Positions 1 to 8,997 of a stretch of 64,000 bases of DNA are shown here, piece after piece; position 1 is the first letter of the stretch; each line of letters opens with the position of its first letter. The position numbers and the translations under genes are program-made. Source of the DNA: Muscardinus avellanarius (lineage: Eukaryota > Chordata > Mammalia > Rodentia > Gliridae); NCBI GenBank assembly GCA_963383645.1, contig OY726569.1, positions 25,987,054 to 26,051,053 on the forward strand, written 5' to 3'. Under the pieces are notes generated by a model. That model was given only the letters and a program-made list of their open reading frames with translations. It was not told where the DNA came from and ran no database searches.

Positions 1-98
1 TTGTAGGAAGCCATGATGAGGCTGATGGACTCACTGAACGCAGCCTGTCCCTCCTAAGTGAACGTTCTCATGTGTCTTGCCAGTGCCTGGTCCCAAAG

Positions 99-102
<4 letters not shown>

Positions 103-133
<31 letters not shown>

Positions 134-630
134 TACTGGGATTGAACCCAGGGGCATTCTACCTCTGAGCTATATCCCAGACCTTTTTTTTTTTTTTTTA
201 TTCTTTATTTTTTGAAACAGAGTTTCACTAAATTGCCTCACTAAGTAGCTGAGGCCAGCTGCGAACCTGCGATCCTCCTGTCTCAGCCTCCCAAGCGCCG
301 GGATTACCAGCGTGCGCCACCACGCCCGGCTTCAGGGATCTTCTGCACCTCCTCCCGTTTGTCAAGCTTTGTCTCATGGATCTTCTGCACATCCTAGGCT
401 GTTTTTGTTTTCTGTTTTTTTGTTTTGTGATGGGACTTGAGATGGGACCCAGGGGCATTATAACTCCAAGCTACCACACCCCAGACTTATTTTTTATTCT
501 TTATTTTGAAACAGGGTTTCACTGAGTTGCAAAGGGCCTCACTAAGTAGCTGAGGCTGGCCGGGACCTGTGATTCATCTGTCTCAGCCTCCCAAATGCTG
601 GGATCACACGCGTGTGCCACCACGCCTGGC
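103..630 (-). mobile_element. Two dimeric SINEs
   Basis: Minus-strand copies at 103-330 (starting with a T tract from the A tail, ending CACCACGCCCGGC) and 419-630. Both have right arm then left arm as expected for reverse orientation. Confidence 0.9.
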
Positions 631-1117
631 CTCAGCTGTTTTATTACTAACTGCAATCTCAAAGACTCTACAGATGTTCTGTGACCTGCCCAGTTTACTC
701 ACTGCATGTTTATGAGTTAAACTTTCCCTCCTGGGCTCTGCAAATATGCAGTAGCTTCTATCCCTCAATCCTCCTCAAGAATGAAAGCTGTGCACTAGTG
801 TCCAGTGGGGCCTTCACCTAAGAGCGAGGTCCCCCGGCCTGCCCCTCTCAATGTGCTCTGTGTCTGCCTCATTCTCTTCTCCTCAAGGGCGCCATAGGAC
901 ACACTTTATAATACACATCACTGACACTTTATAATACACTCCAATATTGATGTTTCACCCTAAATGGAGCCTTCGAGCGTTGTTGGCTCCATTGGTGTTG
1001 AAGGACAACTCATCTCAAGGTAAATGACAGGACTTCAGAGAAATTATGTAAAACTGCCAGGATGAAAAAAAATTTTTTACAAGAGCCAGGCATCCATCCC
1101 CAGACCTGAAAAAAAAG
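631..1117. other. Single-copy stretch, nothing recognised
   Basis: Ordinary single-copy sequence between SINEs. No splice-bounded conserved exon, RNA gene or repeat family was recognised; the start of the window (1-100) is likewise blank. Confidence 0.4.
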
Positions 1118-1180
1118 GGGGGGGGCTGGGGTTATAGCTTAGAGGTAGAGTCCCCCTGAGTTTCATCCCCAGTACTGTAA
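1118..1180 (+). mobile_element. SINE right arm only
   Basis: GGGCTGGGGTTATAGCTTAG to TTTCATCCCCAGTACTG, a free tRNA-like right arm without left arm. Confidence 0.7.
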
Positions 1181-1199
1181 AATAACTAAAAAAATTAAT

Positions 1200-1565
1200 A
1201 AATGAATGAATAACTTCTAGCAGATAGGCTAAAACTCCCCAAGGATGTGGGAGGATGATAAAGGCCTCCATCAAAGAGGGCATATACCATGTGACTCGAC
1301 TTTGATACCCAAATAACCCGTTTTGGTTGTAACAAAGGCTTGCACTGGAGATAATGGGCCAGCCCACACCTGCATCTGGTCAAGGGCAGATAGAAAGACT
1401 ATTGGTTAAGCAGGATGGGAAATAATGAATCCTGTAACAACTGTTCTATGTTCAAAAACTTCAGTGTCTTATTTTCAAGGCACTCCGCTGCATCTCTCTA
1501 ACGCAGTGCTTTGATAGTCTGTGTCTTCTTTCTACCTTTGTAATAATAAAATGTGCTTAAGCTTG
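1200..1565 (+). mobile_element. Possible LTR fragment
   Basis: A non-SINE stretch ends with TTCTTTCTACCTTTGTAATA and AATAAAATGTGCTTAAGC, the U3/R-like end of an ERVL-type LTR, preceded by CAGTGTCTTATTTTCAAGGC and CACTCCGCTGCATCTC blocks. No target duplication or internal sequence seen. Confidence 0.35.
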
Positions 1566-1594
1566 CAAAAAAAATGGATAAAACAGAGAAAAGT

Positions 1595-1809
1595 AGCCGG
1601 AGCGTGGTGGCGCACGCTTGTAATCCCAGCATTCGGGAGGCTGAGACCGGAGGATCGCGGTTCGCGGACAGCCTCAGCTACTTAGTGAGGCCTCTGCACT
1701 CAGTGAGACCCGGTAAAAAATAAAGAATAAAAAATAGGGCAGGGGGTGTAGCTCAGAGGTCAAATGCCCCTGGGATCCAACCCCAGACCCGCATAAAAAA
1801 AAAAAAAAG
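1595..1809 (+). mobile_element. Type A dimeric SINE
   Basis: AGCCGGAGCGTGGTGGCGCA to CCAACCCCAGACCCGC plus an A tail. It shows the type A markers: CATTCGGGAGG, AGACCGGAGG, GGGCAGGGGG, GGTCAAATGC and CAGACCCGC. Confidence 0.92.
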
Positions 1810-1965
1810 AGAAAAGTAGGAATGTATACAATGCTCAGGATATAAAAAATGAGATGGGGAGCCAATAATGGAGTGGTGTGGTGGGATACAGAGGGTGGAG
1901 TGGGATGAATGGGATGAATTACAGCAGATAGCCGGTCAGAGCCCCCAGGCTGCTGCTGCTGCTGC

Positions 1966-2194
1966 TTATTATTATTATTTTATTAATTTTAATTATTTTG
2001 CACTACAGGGGATTGAACCCAGGGGCATTCTACCTCTGAGCTACACCCCCAGCCCTAATTTTTATTCTTTATTTTGAAACAGGGTCTCACTGAGTTGCAA
2101 AGGGCCTAAGTAGCTGAGGCTGTCTGTGAACCATGATCCTCCTGTGTCAGCCTCCCAAATGCTGGGATTACAAGTGTGTGCCACCACGCCCGGC
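1966..2194 (-). mobile_element. Dimeric SINE with ATT tail
   Basis: Minus-strand copy from about 1999 to 2194, preceded by a TTATTATTATTA tract representing its 3' tail. Confidence 0.88.
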
Positions 2195-2340
2195 TAAGCA
2201 AACCGTTTAATTCTCGCAAAGCAGGGGACTTGACAGTGGTGCTATTGCTCTGGGGCTCAGAATCCAAGCCATCAGTAAAAGATCAATAAAAAGAAAGCCA
2301 GACCCATGGTCCATTGATTGAATCTGGGGATCAGAGCCTT

Positions 2341-2457
2341 TTTCTTTTTCTTTTTTTTCTTTTTTCTTTTCTTTTCTTTTTTCTTTTTTTTTTTTTTTGT
2401 GGGTCTAGGGAAGAACCCAGGGGCATTTGACTTCCGAGCTATACCCTCTGCCCTATT

Positions 2458-2508
<51 letters not shown>

Positions 2509-2510
2509 TG
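2341..2510. repeat. CT-rich tract and (GT)n microsatellite
   Basis: Poly-T/CT tract 2341-2398 and (GT)n at 2461-2508, the latter at the insertion boundary of a type C SINE. Confidence 0.93.
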
Positions 2511-2838
2511 GTACTGGGGTTCCTGGAAACCCTTCTACCTCGGAGCTATGCTCCCAGACCTATTTTATACTTTATATTTGGAAACAGGTTCTCGTAAGCC
2601 AGCGAGGCTGGCTACAAACCTGCGTAATCCTCCTGTCTCCACCTCCCAAGCGCGGGGACTACAAGCGTGCACCAACACGCCTGGCTTCTCTGCCCTATTT
2701 TTTATTTTTTATTTTGAAACAGGGTCTCACTAAGTTGCAGAGGGCCTCAGTAAGTACCTGAGGCTGTCTGCGAACTGCGATCCTCCAGTTCCAGCCTACC
2801 AAATGCTGGGATTACAAGCATGCGCCACCATGCCCAAC
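2387..2838 (-). mobile_element. Nested SINEs: type C inside type A
   Basis: A minus-strand type A copy (2387-2460 and 2686-2838) is split by a minus-strand type C copy (about 2507-2685, plus the GT tract at 2461-2508). The direct repeat CTGCCCTATTT flanks the insert (about 2448-2458 and 2690-2700), marking a real target duplication. Confidence 0.85.
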
Positions 2839-3059
2839 AGAACCTTTTCTTTTACCCTCACTTGTGGTGGAAAAGGAGACATAACCGCTCCCTGTGCATA
2901 CCTAACATTGATCTCTTGGTGGCAGAAGACACCCCAGAGCCTGCCTTTTTCTTGGGCAGTTCACAACCAGGCTGGGGGTGGGTGCTGATGAGAGTTTAGG
3001 AGGCAGGTGAAGAAGGGAGAATAATTGGTCCCAGGTAGACCCAGTAAAGTATTTGCAAA

Positions 3060-3307
3060 ACAGGGCGTGGTAGCGCATGCTTGTAATTCCAGCACTTGGG
3101 AGGCTAAGACAGGAGGATCGCACAGGTTCAAAGCCAGCCTGATACTTAGTGAGGCTCTCAGCAACTTAGTGAGACCCTGTTTCCAAATAAAATATGAAAA
3201 GGGTCTGGGAGTATAGCCCGGAGGTAGAAAGCCCTGGGTTCTACCCCCAGTACCACAAAATAAATAAATAAATAAATAAATAAACAAATGAATAAAGTAT
3301 TTGCAAA
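3060..3307 (+). mobile_element. Type B dimeric SINE with AAAT tail and target duplication
   Basis: Starts GGGCGTGGTAGCGCATGC and ends GTACCAC, with an (AAAT)n tail at about 3257-3290. A perfect 15-bp direct repeat TAAAGTATTTGCAAA flanks it (3045-3059 and 3293-3307). Type B markers: GGTCTGGGAG, AGCCCGGAGGTAGAAAG, CCAAATAAAATAT. Confidence 0.93.
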
Positions 3308-3659
3308 GTTACCATCTCCTGAGTCTCTGCGCCTGAGGAATCCAGTGATTGAGAGCTAGGAATGAGGGGAAGGTTCCTGGACAGATCCGTAGCCCCAAAG
3401 AGCTGCTCTATCTTAACACTCAACTCCACTCAGGATTGTTATCCATATTTACTACAAGCTCGGAAACCAAGTTTCTCTTCTATTGATGAGTGATCCAATG
3501 CGCCTTTGTACCCTAGATTAGAAGTGAGGACCTTCCTGCCCTTCAACGGCATAGTACAATTAGAGGTATGTTACCGAGTATCCAAGTGTTAGGGGTATTT
3601 CTGGAGATCTTCCAGTACTGATTTCTCCTTAAGCAGCACAGGCTCAGAGAACACACTCT

Positions 3660-4030
3660 GTGTGGCTTGAACGCGTTTGAGCTCATGGCCTAGGATACGG
3701 TCTATCCTGGAGAACGTTCCGTGTCCACTTGTAAGGAATGTGTATTCCACGCCGCTGTGCAGTGTGTGTCCGTTAAATCAAGTTGGCTCATACTGTCGTT
3801 TGAATCTCCTACATCATTTCTGATATATGCCTACTTGTTCTATCAGTTAATCAAAGGTGGGTATAATGAAATGTCTAACTATACTTATGGATTTGCTTAT
3901 TTTTCTTTACAATTTTCAGGTTTGTTTTATATATTTTGAAGGGTTGTAACTAGGTGCATAAGCATTTAAGAATATTATAGCCTTTTGACAAATTTGCCCA
4001 CTTTTTATAAAATTACCTTCTTTGTGCCTA
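3660..4030 (-). mobile_element. L1 ORF2 fragment
   Basis: Plus-strand text CTATCCTGGAGAACGTTCCG, AAGGAATGTGTATTCC and GTCCGTTAAATCAAGTTGG is the reverse complement of a well conserved L1 ORF2 stretch. Decayed, with many stops. Confidence 0.8.
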
Positions 4031-4050
4031 CTAAATATATATATATATAT

Positions 4051-4235
4051 TGGTGGTAGGATTGAGCCCAGGGGCATTCTATCTCTGAGCTATACTCCTA
4101 GTCCTATTTTATTTTTATTTTGAAACAGGGTCTCACTGAGTGACTCATACTTGCTGAGGCTGTCCTCAAACCTGCAATTCTCCTGTCTCAGCCTCCCAAA
4201 TGCTAGGCTTACAGGCATGCACCACTGCACCTGAC
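4051..4235 (-). mobile_element. Dimeric SINE abutting the minisatellite
   Basis: Minus-strand copy from GTGGTAGGATTGAGCCCAGG to CACCACTGCACCTGAC. Its left-arm start touches the first minisatellite unit, and an AT tract (4030-4050) marks the tail. Confidence 0.88.
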
Positions 4236-5196
4236 TCTTATCCTGGCCTCGGAGGCCCCAGTACCAGCCTTGCCTCAAGGCAGGCTCTGATGCCGGCCTC
4301 GCTGGCCCCAACACCGGCCTAACCCTTCGGCAGGCTCCGATCCCGGCCTTGGAGGCCCCAGCACTGGTCATTCCTCATGGCAGGCTCCGATGCCGGCCTC
4401 GCTGGCCCCAGCACTGGCCTAACCCCTCGGCGGGCTCTTATCCTGGCCTCGGAGGCCCCAGTACCGGCCTTGCCTCAAGGCAGGCTCCAATCCCGGCCTC
4501 GGAGGCCACAGCACCGGCCTTGCCTCACGGCAGGCTCCGATGCCGGCCTCGCTGGCCCCAGCACCGGCCTAACCCCTCGGCAGGCTCTTATCCCGGCCTC
4601 GGAGGCCCCAGCACCGGCCTTGCCTCACGGCAGGCTCCGATGCCGGCCTCGCTGGCCCCAGCACCGGCCTAACCCTTGGCAGGCTCTTATCCCGGCCTCG
4701 GAAGCCCCAGTACTGGCCTTGCCTCATGGCAGGCTCCGATGCCGGCCTTACTGGCCCCAGCACCGGCCTAACCCCTCGGCAGGCTCTTATCCTGACCTCG
4801 GAGGCCCCAGCACTAGCCTTGCCTCACAGCAGGCTCCGATGCTGGCCTCGCCGACCCCAGCACTGGCCTAACCCCTCGGCAGGCTATTATCCTGGCCTCA
4901 GAGGCCCCAGTACCGGCCTTGCCTCATGGCAGGCTCCGATGCCGGCCTCGCTGGCCCCAGCACTGGCCTAACCCCTCAGCAGGTTCCGGACCCGACCTCG
5001 GAGGCCCCAGCACAAGCCTTGCCTCATGGCAGGCTCCAATGCTGGCCTCGCTGGCCCCAGCATCGGTCTAACCCCTCGGCAGGTTTCAATCCCAGCCACG
5101 GAGGCCTCAGTAGTGGCCTTGCCTCACAGCAAGCTCCGATGTCGGCCACTGGCCCCGGCGCCCGCCTAACCCCTCAGCAGGTTCCGATCACTGTCT
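4236..5196. repeat. GC-rich minisatellite, ~50-bp unit in 100-bp dimers
   Basis: About 19 half-units of about 50 bp occur, each built around GGCAGGCTC and GGCCTCG. Two versions alternate: one has CTTATCC and CGGAGGCCCC, the other has CCGATGCC and CGCTGGCCCC, so the higher-order period is about 100 bp. Divergence among units is modest. Long open frames on both strands are a by-product of base composition. On the minus strand it follows the module at 5200-5480, and at 4235 it abuts a SINE. A diverged inverted relative lies at 7200-7320. Confidence 0.92.
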
Positions 5197-5199
5197 CTG

Positions 5200-5480
5200 T
5201 GGTTATTATTTCAAAGGTTCCAGGTGTAATGTATCAGATCTCTGCCTCCCCTGAGTATTGGCCACTGGCATTGCCACTGCCTCCACCGTTTCAAATCCTT
5301 CCCAGGCTCTTTTTCCACTCTGAATGTTGTCCAGTGTTCCTAAGCATGCGTGATGGTAGCATTCGACATTTGGTGTAATTTCTCCAAAAAAATAAAGTTG
5401 GTAGGATCCGGTTTCTGCTTCTCCTGAATACAAGTCTCCACCACCATCGCGGAGAACTCTTTCAACACCGCATTTCTCCT
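5200..5480 (-). mobile_element. 5'-UTR-like module of a retrotransposon, first copy
   Basis: Read on the minus strand it has a GATGGTGGTGGAGACTTG-like start, then TATTCAGGAGAAGCAGAAAC, a TTTTTGGAGAAATTACACC stretch and GCATGCTTAGGAAC. It then repeats a CAATACTCAGGGGAGGCAGA block before entering the minisatellite. The segment at 6409-6560 on the plus strand has the same blocks in the same order. This resembles an L1 5' UTR or the head of a composite retrotransposon; the family is not assigned. Confidence 0.5.
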
Positions 5481-5539
5481 TGGTCTCCGCTAAACTCTCT
5501 CCTTACAGGTGATGTCTGAGATTCTTAACAATATAGAGA

Positions 5540-5680
5540 AATAGCAGTCCTCTTTCACGGCGAATTTTTCCATAAGTTCCAGTGCATTTAGATAAGTTTT
5601 GTCTGCATCTCCAGTGTCCTGGCATCCATAATGGCTTTCTTACCTCCTCTCCGATATTTTTCTTTATCTTTTTCTGTTCT
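5540..5680. other. Unassigned linker between GC monomers and 5' module
   Basis: About 140 bases of ordinary composition lie between the 125-bp GC-rich monomers and the module ending at 5480. If the assembly is one minus-strand element, this is its internal tether. I see no known repeat or gene in it. Confidence 0.35.
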
Positions 5681-5885
5681 GGGCCCGGTTTCTCCAGGGG
5701 TCTGACGTGCTACTCGCAGTTCGGCCTGGGGCCCAGAGTCCCGCAACCCGGGCCCCAGCTGGCATGCCCCGTGCACGACAGCCGCCCAGAACCCAGCGTC
5801 TTACTGGGCCCGGTTTCTCCAGGGGTCTGGCGTGCTACGCACATTTCGGCCCGGGGCCCAGGGTCCTGCGACCCGGGGCCCGGCT
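5681..5885 (-). repeat. Two tandem ~125-bp GC-rich monomers
   Basis: The block GGGCCCGGTTTCTCCAGGGG begins at 5681 and again at 5806, a 125-bp period. Each copy continues with CGTGCTACKC, TTCGGCC, GGGGCCCAG and GGGCCC blocks. Tandem GC-rich monomers ahead of a tether are the layout of rodent L1 promoters, but I cannot match this monomer to a named type. Confidence 0.7.
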
Positions 5886-6365
5886 GGTGTCTTTTATATT
5901 TTATTTGGAAACAGGGTCTCACTAAGTAGCTGAGAGCCTCACTGAGTAGCTGAGGCTGGCTTTGACCCTGTGCGATCCTCCTGTCTCAGCCTCCCAAGCG
6001 CGGGGATTACAAGCTGCGCCACCACACCGGGCCTGGCTATTGTTCTCTACACAGAGCTAAGAACAGGAACCTGCGGCTACACCTCACTGTTACAGTTTCG
6101 AGGCCCAACAGGGGCAGGTTTACTCTAACATCACTGGGTTGCAAAGGGGCTCCTAAGTAGTGAGGCTCTCAGCAACTTAGACCCTGTTTCCAAATAAAAT
6201 ATAAAATAGATCTGGGAGTATAGCCTGGAGGTAGAAAGCCCCTGGGTTACACCTACAGTATCACAAAAAATAAAAATAAAAAAATAAATAATAAAAAAAA
6301 GTACTGGGGGTGTAGCTTAGAGGTAGAATGCCCCTGGGTTCTATTGCCAGTACTGCAAAAAAATA
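5886..6365. mobile_element. SINE cluster
   Basis: Minus-strand left arm with A-rich linker 5886-6033, a plus-strand type B copy lacking its head 6130-6290, and a free plus-strand right arm 6303-6365 with ATAA tails. Confidence 0.85.
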
Positions 6366-6408
6366 ATAAAAATAATAAATAAAAATAAAAAAACAAATAT
6401 TGAGAAGA

Positions 6409-6560
6409 GACCAAGATGGTGGCAGCAGCCAGTATTCAGGAGAGGCAGACATATCCAATCCAATCCACCCCACCATGAATTTTTGAAGAAATCAACCCAA
6501 AAGTAGCCTGCTCCTGCCGCACATGCTCAGGAATTCTGTACAACATACTATGTAAGAAAA
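6409..6560 (+). mobile_element. 5'-UTR-like module, second copy, opposite orientation
   Basis: It starts GACCAAGATGGTGGCAGCAG and continues CAGTATTCAGGAGAGGCAGA, TTTTTGAAGAAATCAACCC and CACATGCTCAGGAATTCTG, matching the order of blocks in 5200-5480 on the other strand. GGAG/ACCAAGATGG starts are typical of mammalian L1 5' UTRs. It runs directly into the CACNA2D3-like segment. Confidence 0.5.
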
Positions 6561-6571
6561 ATGTTCAGGGC

Positions 6572-6847
6572 ATGTCAGAGGGAGCCCCACCCGCCTGGCG
6601 GGCCAGGCTGGCTGCACTGCTTGTCCCGGGGGCCTCAGCACTCATGGCCGCCTCACTGGGGGCCGTGGTGAGCTCGGAGCAGCAGATCCCGCTCTACGTG
6701 GTGAAGCTGTGGGCCTCTGCTTTTGGTGGGGAGATAAAATCCATTGCTGCTAGGGATTCAGGCTCCCAGCTTCTGCAAATGACACATACTGTTTTCTCCT
6801 ACTTAGAAAAAATGGGAACTGAAACGTTGAAAATAGAGTTTGGGTAA
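6572..6847 (+). pseudogene. CACNA2D3-like 5' coding fragment, captured or processed
   Basis: A 91-codon open frame contains, at about residues 21-69, a segment closely resembling my recollection of the N-terminus of the voltage-gated calcium channel alpha-2/delta-3 subunit: SEQQIP, VVKLWASAFGGEIKSIAA and SGSQLLQ, after an alanine/leucine-rich signal-peptide-like stretch. In the parent gene this would include the signal peptide and the first ectodomain residues. Similarity stops at the Q of SGSQLLQ; the next 22 residues are unrelated and end at TAA. There is no VWA domain, so it cannot be a channel subunit. In the parent gene I believe this span crosses an exon junction, which would imply an RNA intermediate. 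The parent assignment is from memory. Confidence 0.6.
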
Positions 6848-6849
6848 AT

Positions 6850-7200
6850 TGCGAAGGAGGCAAGCACTAACCAGGTTATTAACAATGGCTTTAATCAAGA
6901 ACCCGGCACCTTCAGGGAGTCAGCCGGCCGTGGGGTAAGGGACCGACAGGCCACACGTCCGGAGAGTCCCACGTCGTCCCAGTCGGCGGGTAAGTCACGT
7001 ATCAGAGCAGAAGTACCCCTTGTTTTAAGCGGGGGCTTTAGGGGGTGGGGCTAAGCGTGGGAAAGCTGATTCTCTCACGACATCTGGAAGCCTCCCGATA
7101 TCTCCGCTTCTAGCTTCTGGGTTTCTGCTTCCTGTCCCTGATGCATGGCCACGTGGGGGTAAGAGAGGGGGACCCGACCTATCAGGAACCTCTGTAGACA
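6850..7200 (-). mobile_element. Possible solo LTR (tentative)
   Basis: Read on the minus strand the segment has a CCACCCCCTAAAGCC block, a TATA-like GCTTAAAACAAGGGG, an ATTAAA signal followed by GCCATTGTTAATAACC, and an end at ...CTCCTTCGCA. This is the usual order of U3 promoter, poly(A) signal and a CA terminus in an endogenous retrovirus LTR. No coding region, TG start or target duplication was confirmed, so it stays tentative. Confidence 0.3.
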
Positions 7201-7320
7201 CCCTGCCCACAGTGACAGGGACTGGAGCCTGCCGCACAGCGAGGCCAGGATCGGGGCCAGGGAGGCCGAGAACGGAGCCTGCTGAGCGGAAAGGCCGGTG
7301 CCAGGGCCTGCTGCACAGCA
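7200..7320 (-). repeat. Diverged relative of the 50-bp minisatellite
   Basis: On the minus strand two to three units of about 50 bp contain CAGCAGGCTCCG, GGCCTCCCTGGCCCCGA and GTGCGGCAGGCTCC, matching the skeleton of the array at 4236-5196 but in the opposite relation to the neighbouring module. Confidence 0.6.
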
Positions 7321-7439
7321 AAGGGCAGGTGGGTCCCCACAATCATGTGGTCAGGAAGCACTTGAAGCTGCTACTGCCTCACCCCAACTCTCAGCAGATT
7401 CCAGATCCAAGTGACCTCTATTAAAAACTGGTTGTGAGT

Positions 7440-7985
7440 GGATCATCTCGTCAAAGTCACTCACCTTCTGGCAGTCAGGATTTCAGCAAATGGGAAATAG
7501 TGTGGAAAATAAAAGAAGGACTTCCACAGAAGAGAGAAACTAATTGATCGGATGTGGAGAAGTAGAAACTCTAACACATTTATTGGTGGGATTGCAAATT
7601 AATGCGACCACTTTGAAAATAGAATGGAAGATCCTCAGAAGAATGAAAACGAAATTACCATAAGATCCAGCAATACCACTTACGGGTATCTATCAAAAAG
7701 AATGAAAACCAAACTACCAAACCAATGCACGATTATCTGAAATTAAGGTGACCTATCTGAGGGGATGGGAGGCGGGAGACGGAAACTCTTTAAAGCCCAT
7801 GGTGTACTTAAACATATCAAAGTCAATCACTAATGCAAGCATGCGAAGAAGGGAGGGGAAGGGAACAGGATGAGGATTAGATAAGGGCTAACTGGGTGAT
7901 GTGTGCATGTAATCTCCACAAGTTTTTTTTTTTATTCCATTAAGATGTATGACTACAATGCACCAATAAAATATATATAAAAATT
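7440..7985 (+). mobile_element. L1 3' end (ORF2 end and 3' UTR)
   Basis: The order GATGTGGAGAAGTAGAAACT, TATTGGTGGGATTGCAAATT, AAGATCCAGCAATACCACTT and GGGTATCTATC is the conserved 3' part of mammalian L1 ORF2. It ends with GCACCAATAAAATATATATA. It is degenerate, with no open frame. Confidence 0.85.
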
Positions 7986-8312
7986 TAACTCTTTTTTTTT
8001 TGCGGTACTAGGAATGGAACCCAGGGGCATTCTACCTCTGAGCTACACCCCTAGCCCTATTGTTTATTCTTTATTTTGAAGCAGAGCTTCACTGAGTTGC
8101 AAAGAACCTCACTAAGTAGCCGAGGGTGTCTTCAAACCACGATCCTCCTGTCTCAGCTTGCAAAATGCTGGAATTAAAAGCGTGCACCACCATGCCCAGC
8201 TTTGACTATTATTTAAGACTTCCTTACCAAAAATCTATGCTAAATAGTTTTAGCATTAAAATTTCCCAAACAAAGCCCGGTGTGAATTTATTCAAAGAAT
8301 AAATGATTATCA

Positions 8313-8660
8313 AGCCAGGTGTGGTGGCATATGCCTAAAATCCCAGTACTTGGGAGAGGAGGATTGTGGATTCAATGAGAGCCTCGGCAATTTACAAAGA
8401 CTCTCAGCAATTTAGTGAGACCCTGTTTGTTTGTTTGTTTGTTTGTTTGTTTATTGGTGGTACTGGGGTTCCTGGAAGCCCTTCTACCTCCGGGCTCTAC
8501 TCCCAGACCCCTATTTTGTATTTTTATTTGGAAACAGGGTCTCTTAAGCCAGCGCACGCGGCTGGCTTCGAACCTGCGCGATCCTCCTGTCTCCGCCTCC
8601 CAAGCGCGGGGATTACAAGCGTGCGCCACCACGCCCGGCAGTGAGACCCAGTTTAAAACA
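8313..8660. mobile_element. Nested SINEs: type C (minus) inside an older plus-strand copy
   Basis: A plus-strand copy (8313-8430, resuming at 8640) is interrupted by a minus-strand type C copy (about 8446-8639) with a GTTT-repeat tail at 8424-8452. The direct repeat AGTGAGACCC occurs at 8414-8423 and 8640-8649. Confidence 0.88.
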
Positions 8661-8946
8661 AAAACAGCAGGCTGGATGTGGTGGCGCAGGCTTGTAATCC
8701 CAGCGCTTGGGAGGCTGAAACAAGAGGATTCCACAGGTTCAAACCCAGCCTCAGCTACTTAGTGAGACTCTGTTTCCAAATAAAGTATAAAATAGGTCTG
8801 GAGTATAGCCCAGAGGTAGAAGCCCCTGGGTCCCACCCCCTGTACCACAAAAATAAATACATAAATAAACAAACAAAACAAAAACAGCAACAACGAAAAG
8901 GGCTGTGAGTATAGCTTGGTAATAATGCCCCTGGGGTTCCATCTCC

Positions 8947-8950
<4 letters not shown>

Positions 8951-8995
<45 letters not shown>
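8951..8995. repeat. (CA)n microsatellite
   Basis: About 22 CA units directly after a SINE right arm. Confidence 0.95.

Positions 8996-8997
<2 letters not shown>

Noticed and set aside
1741..1795. tRNA genes predicted from A-box and B-box matches in the many SINE right arms
   Set aside because: They lack a foldable cloverleaf and anticodon arm; they are the tRNA-derived arm of the SINE.
2318..2761. Frames with poly-Cys/Val or poly-Phe runs over GT, CT or T tracts here and at 8751-9054, 12267-12889 and 10406-10990
   Set aside because: Translations of microsatellites and SINE tails, not proteins.
4349..5378. Several long open frames (up to 164 codons) on both strands of the GC-rich array
   Set aside because: They follow from a repeat poor in A/T-rich stop codons; frames rotate with the 100-bp period, occur on both strands, and have no promoter, splice or domain support.
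6572..6847. A functional calcium-channel subunit gene
   Set aside because: Only the N-terminal part is present with an unrelated tail and stop; all functional domains are missing.
6850..7200. Complete endogenous retrovirus
   Set aside because: Only one LTR-like stretch; no gag, pol or env sequence and no second LTR in the window.
8372..8762. Recurrent frames reading GVVAHACNP-WEAETGGS or SCLSLPSAGITSVRHHA
   Set aside because: These are the two strands of the SINE left arm and appear at dozens of loci. A coding role is not supported.
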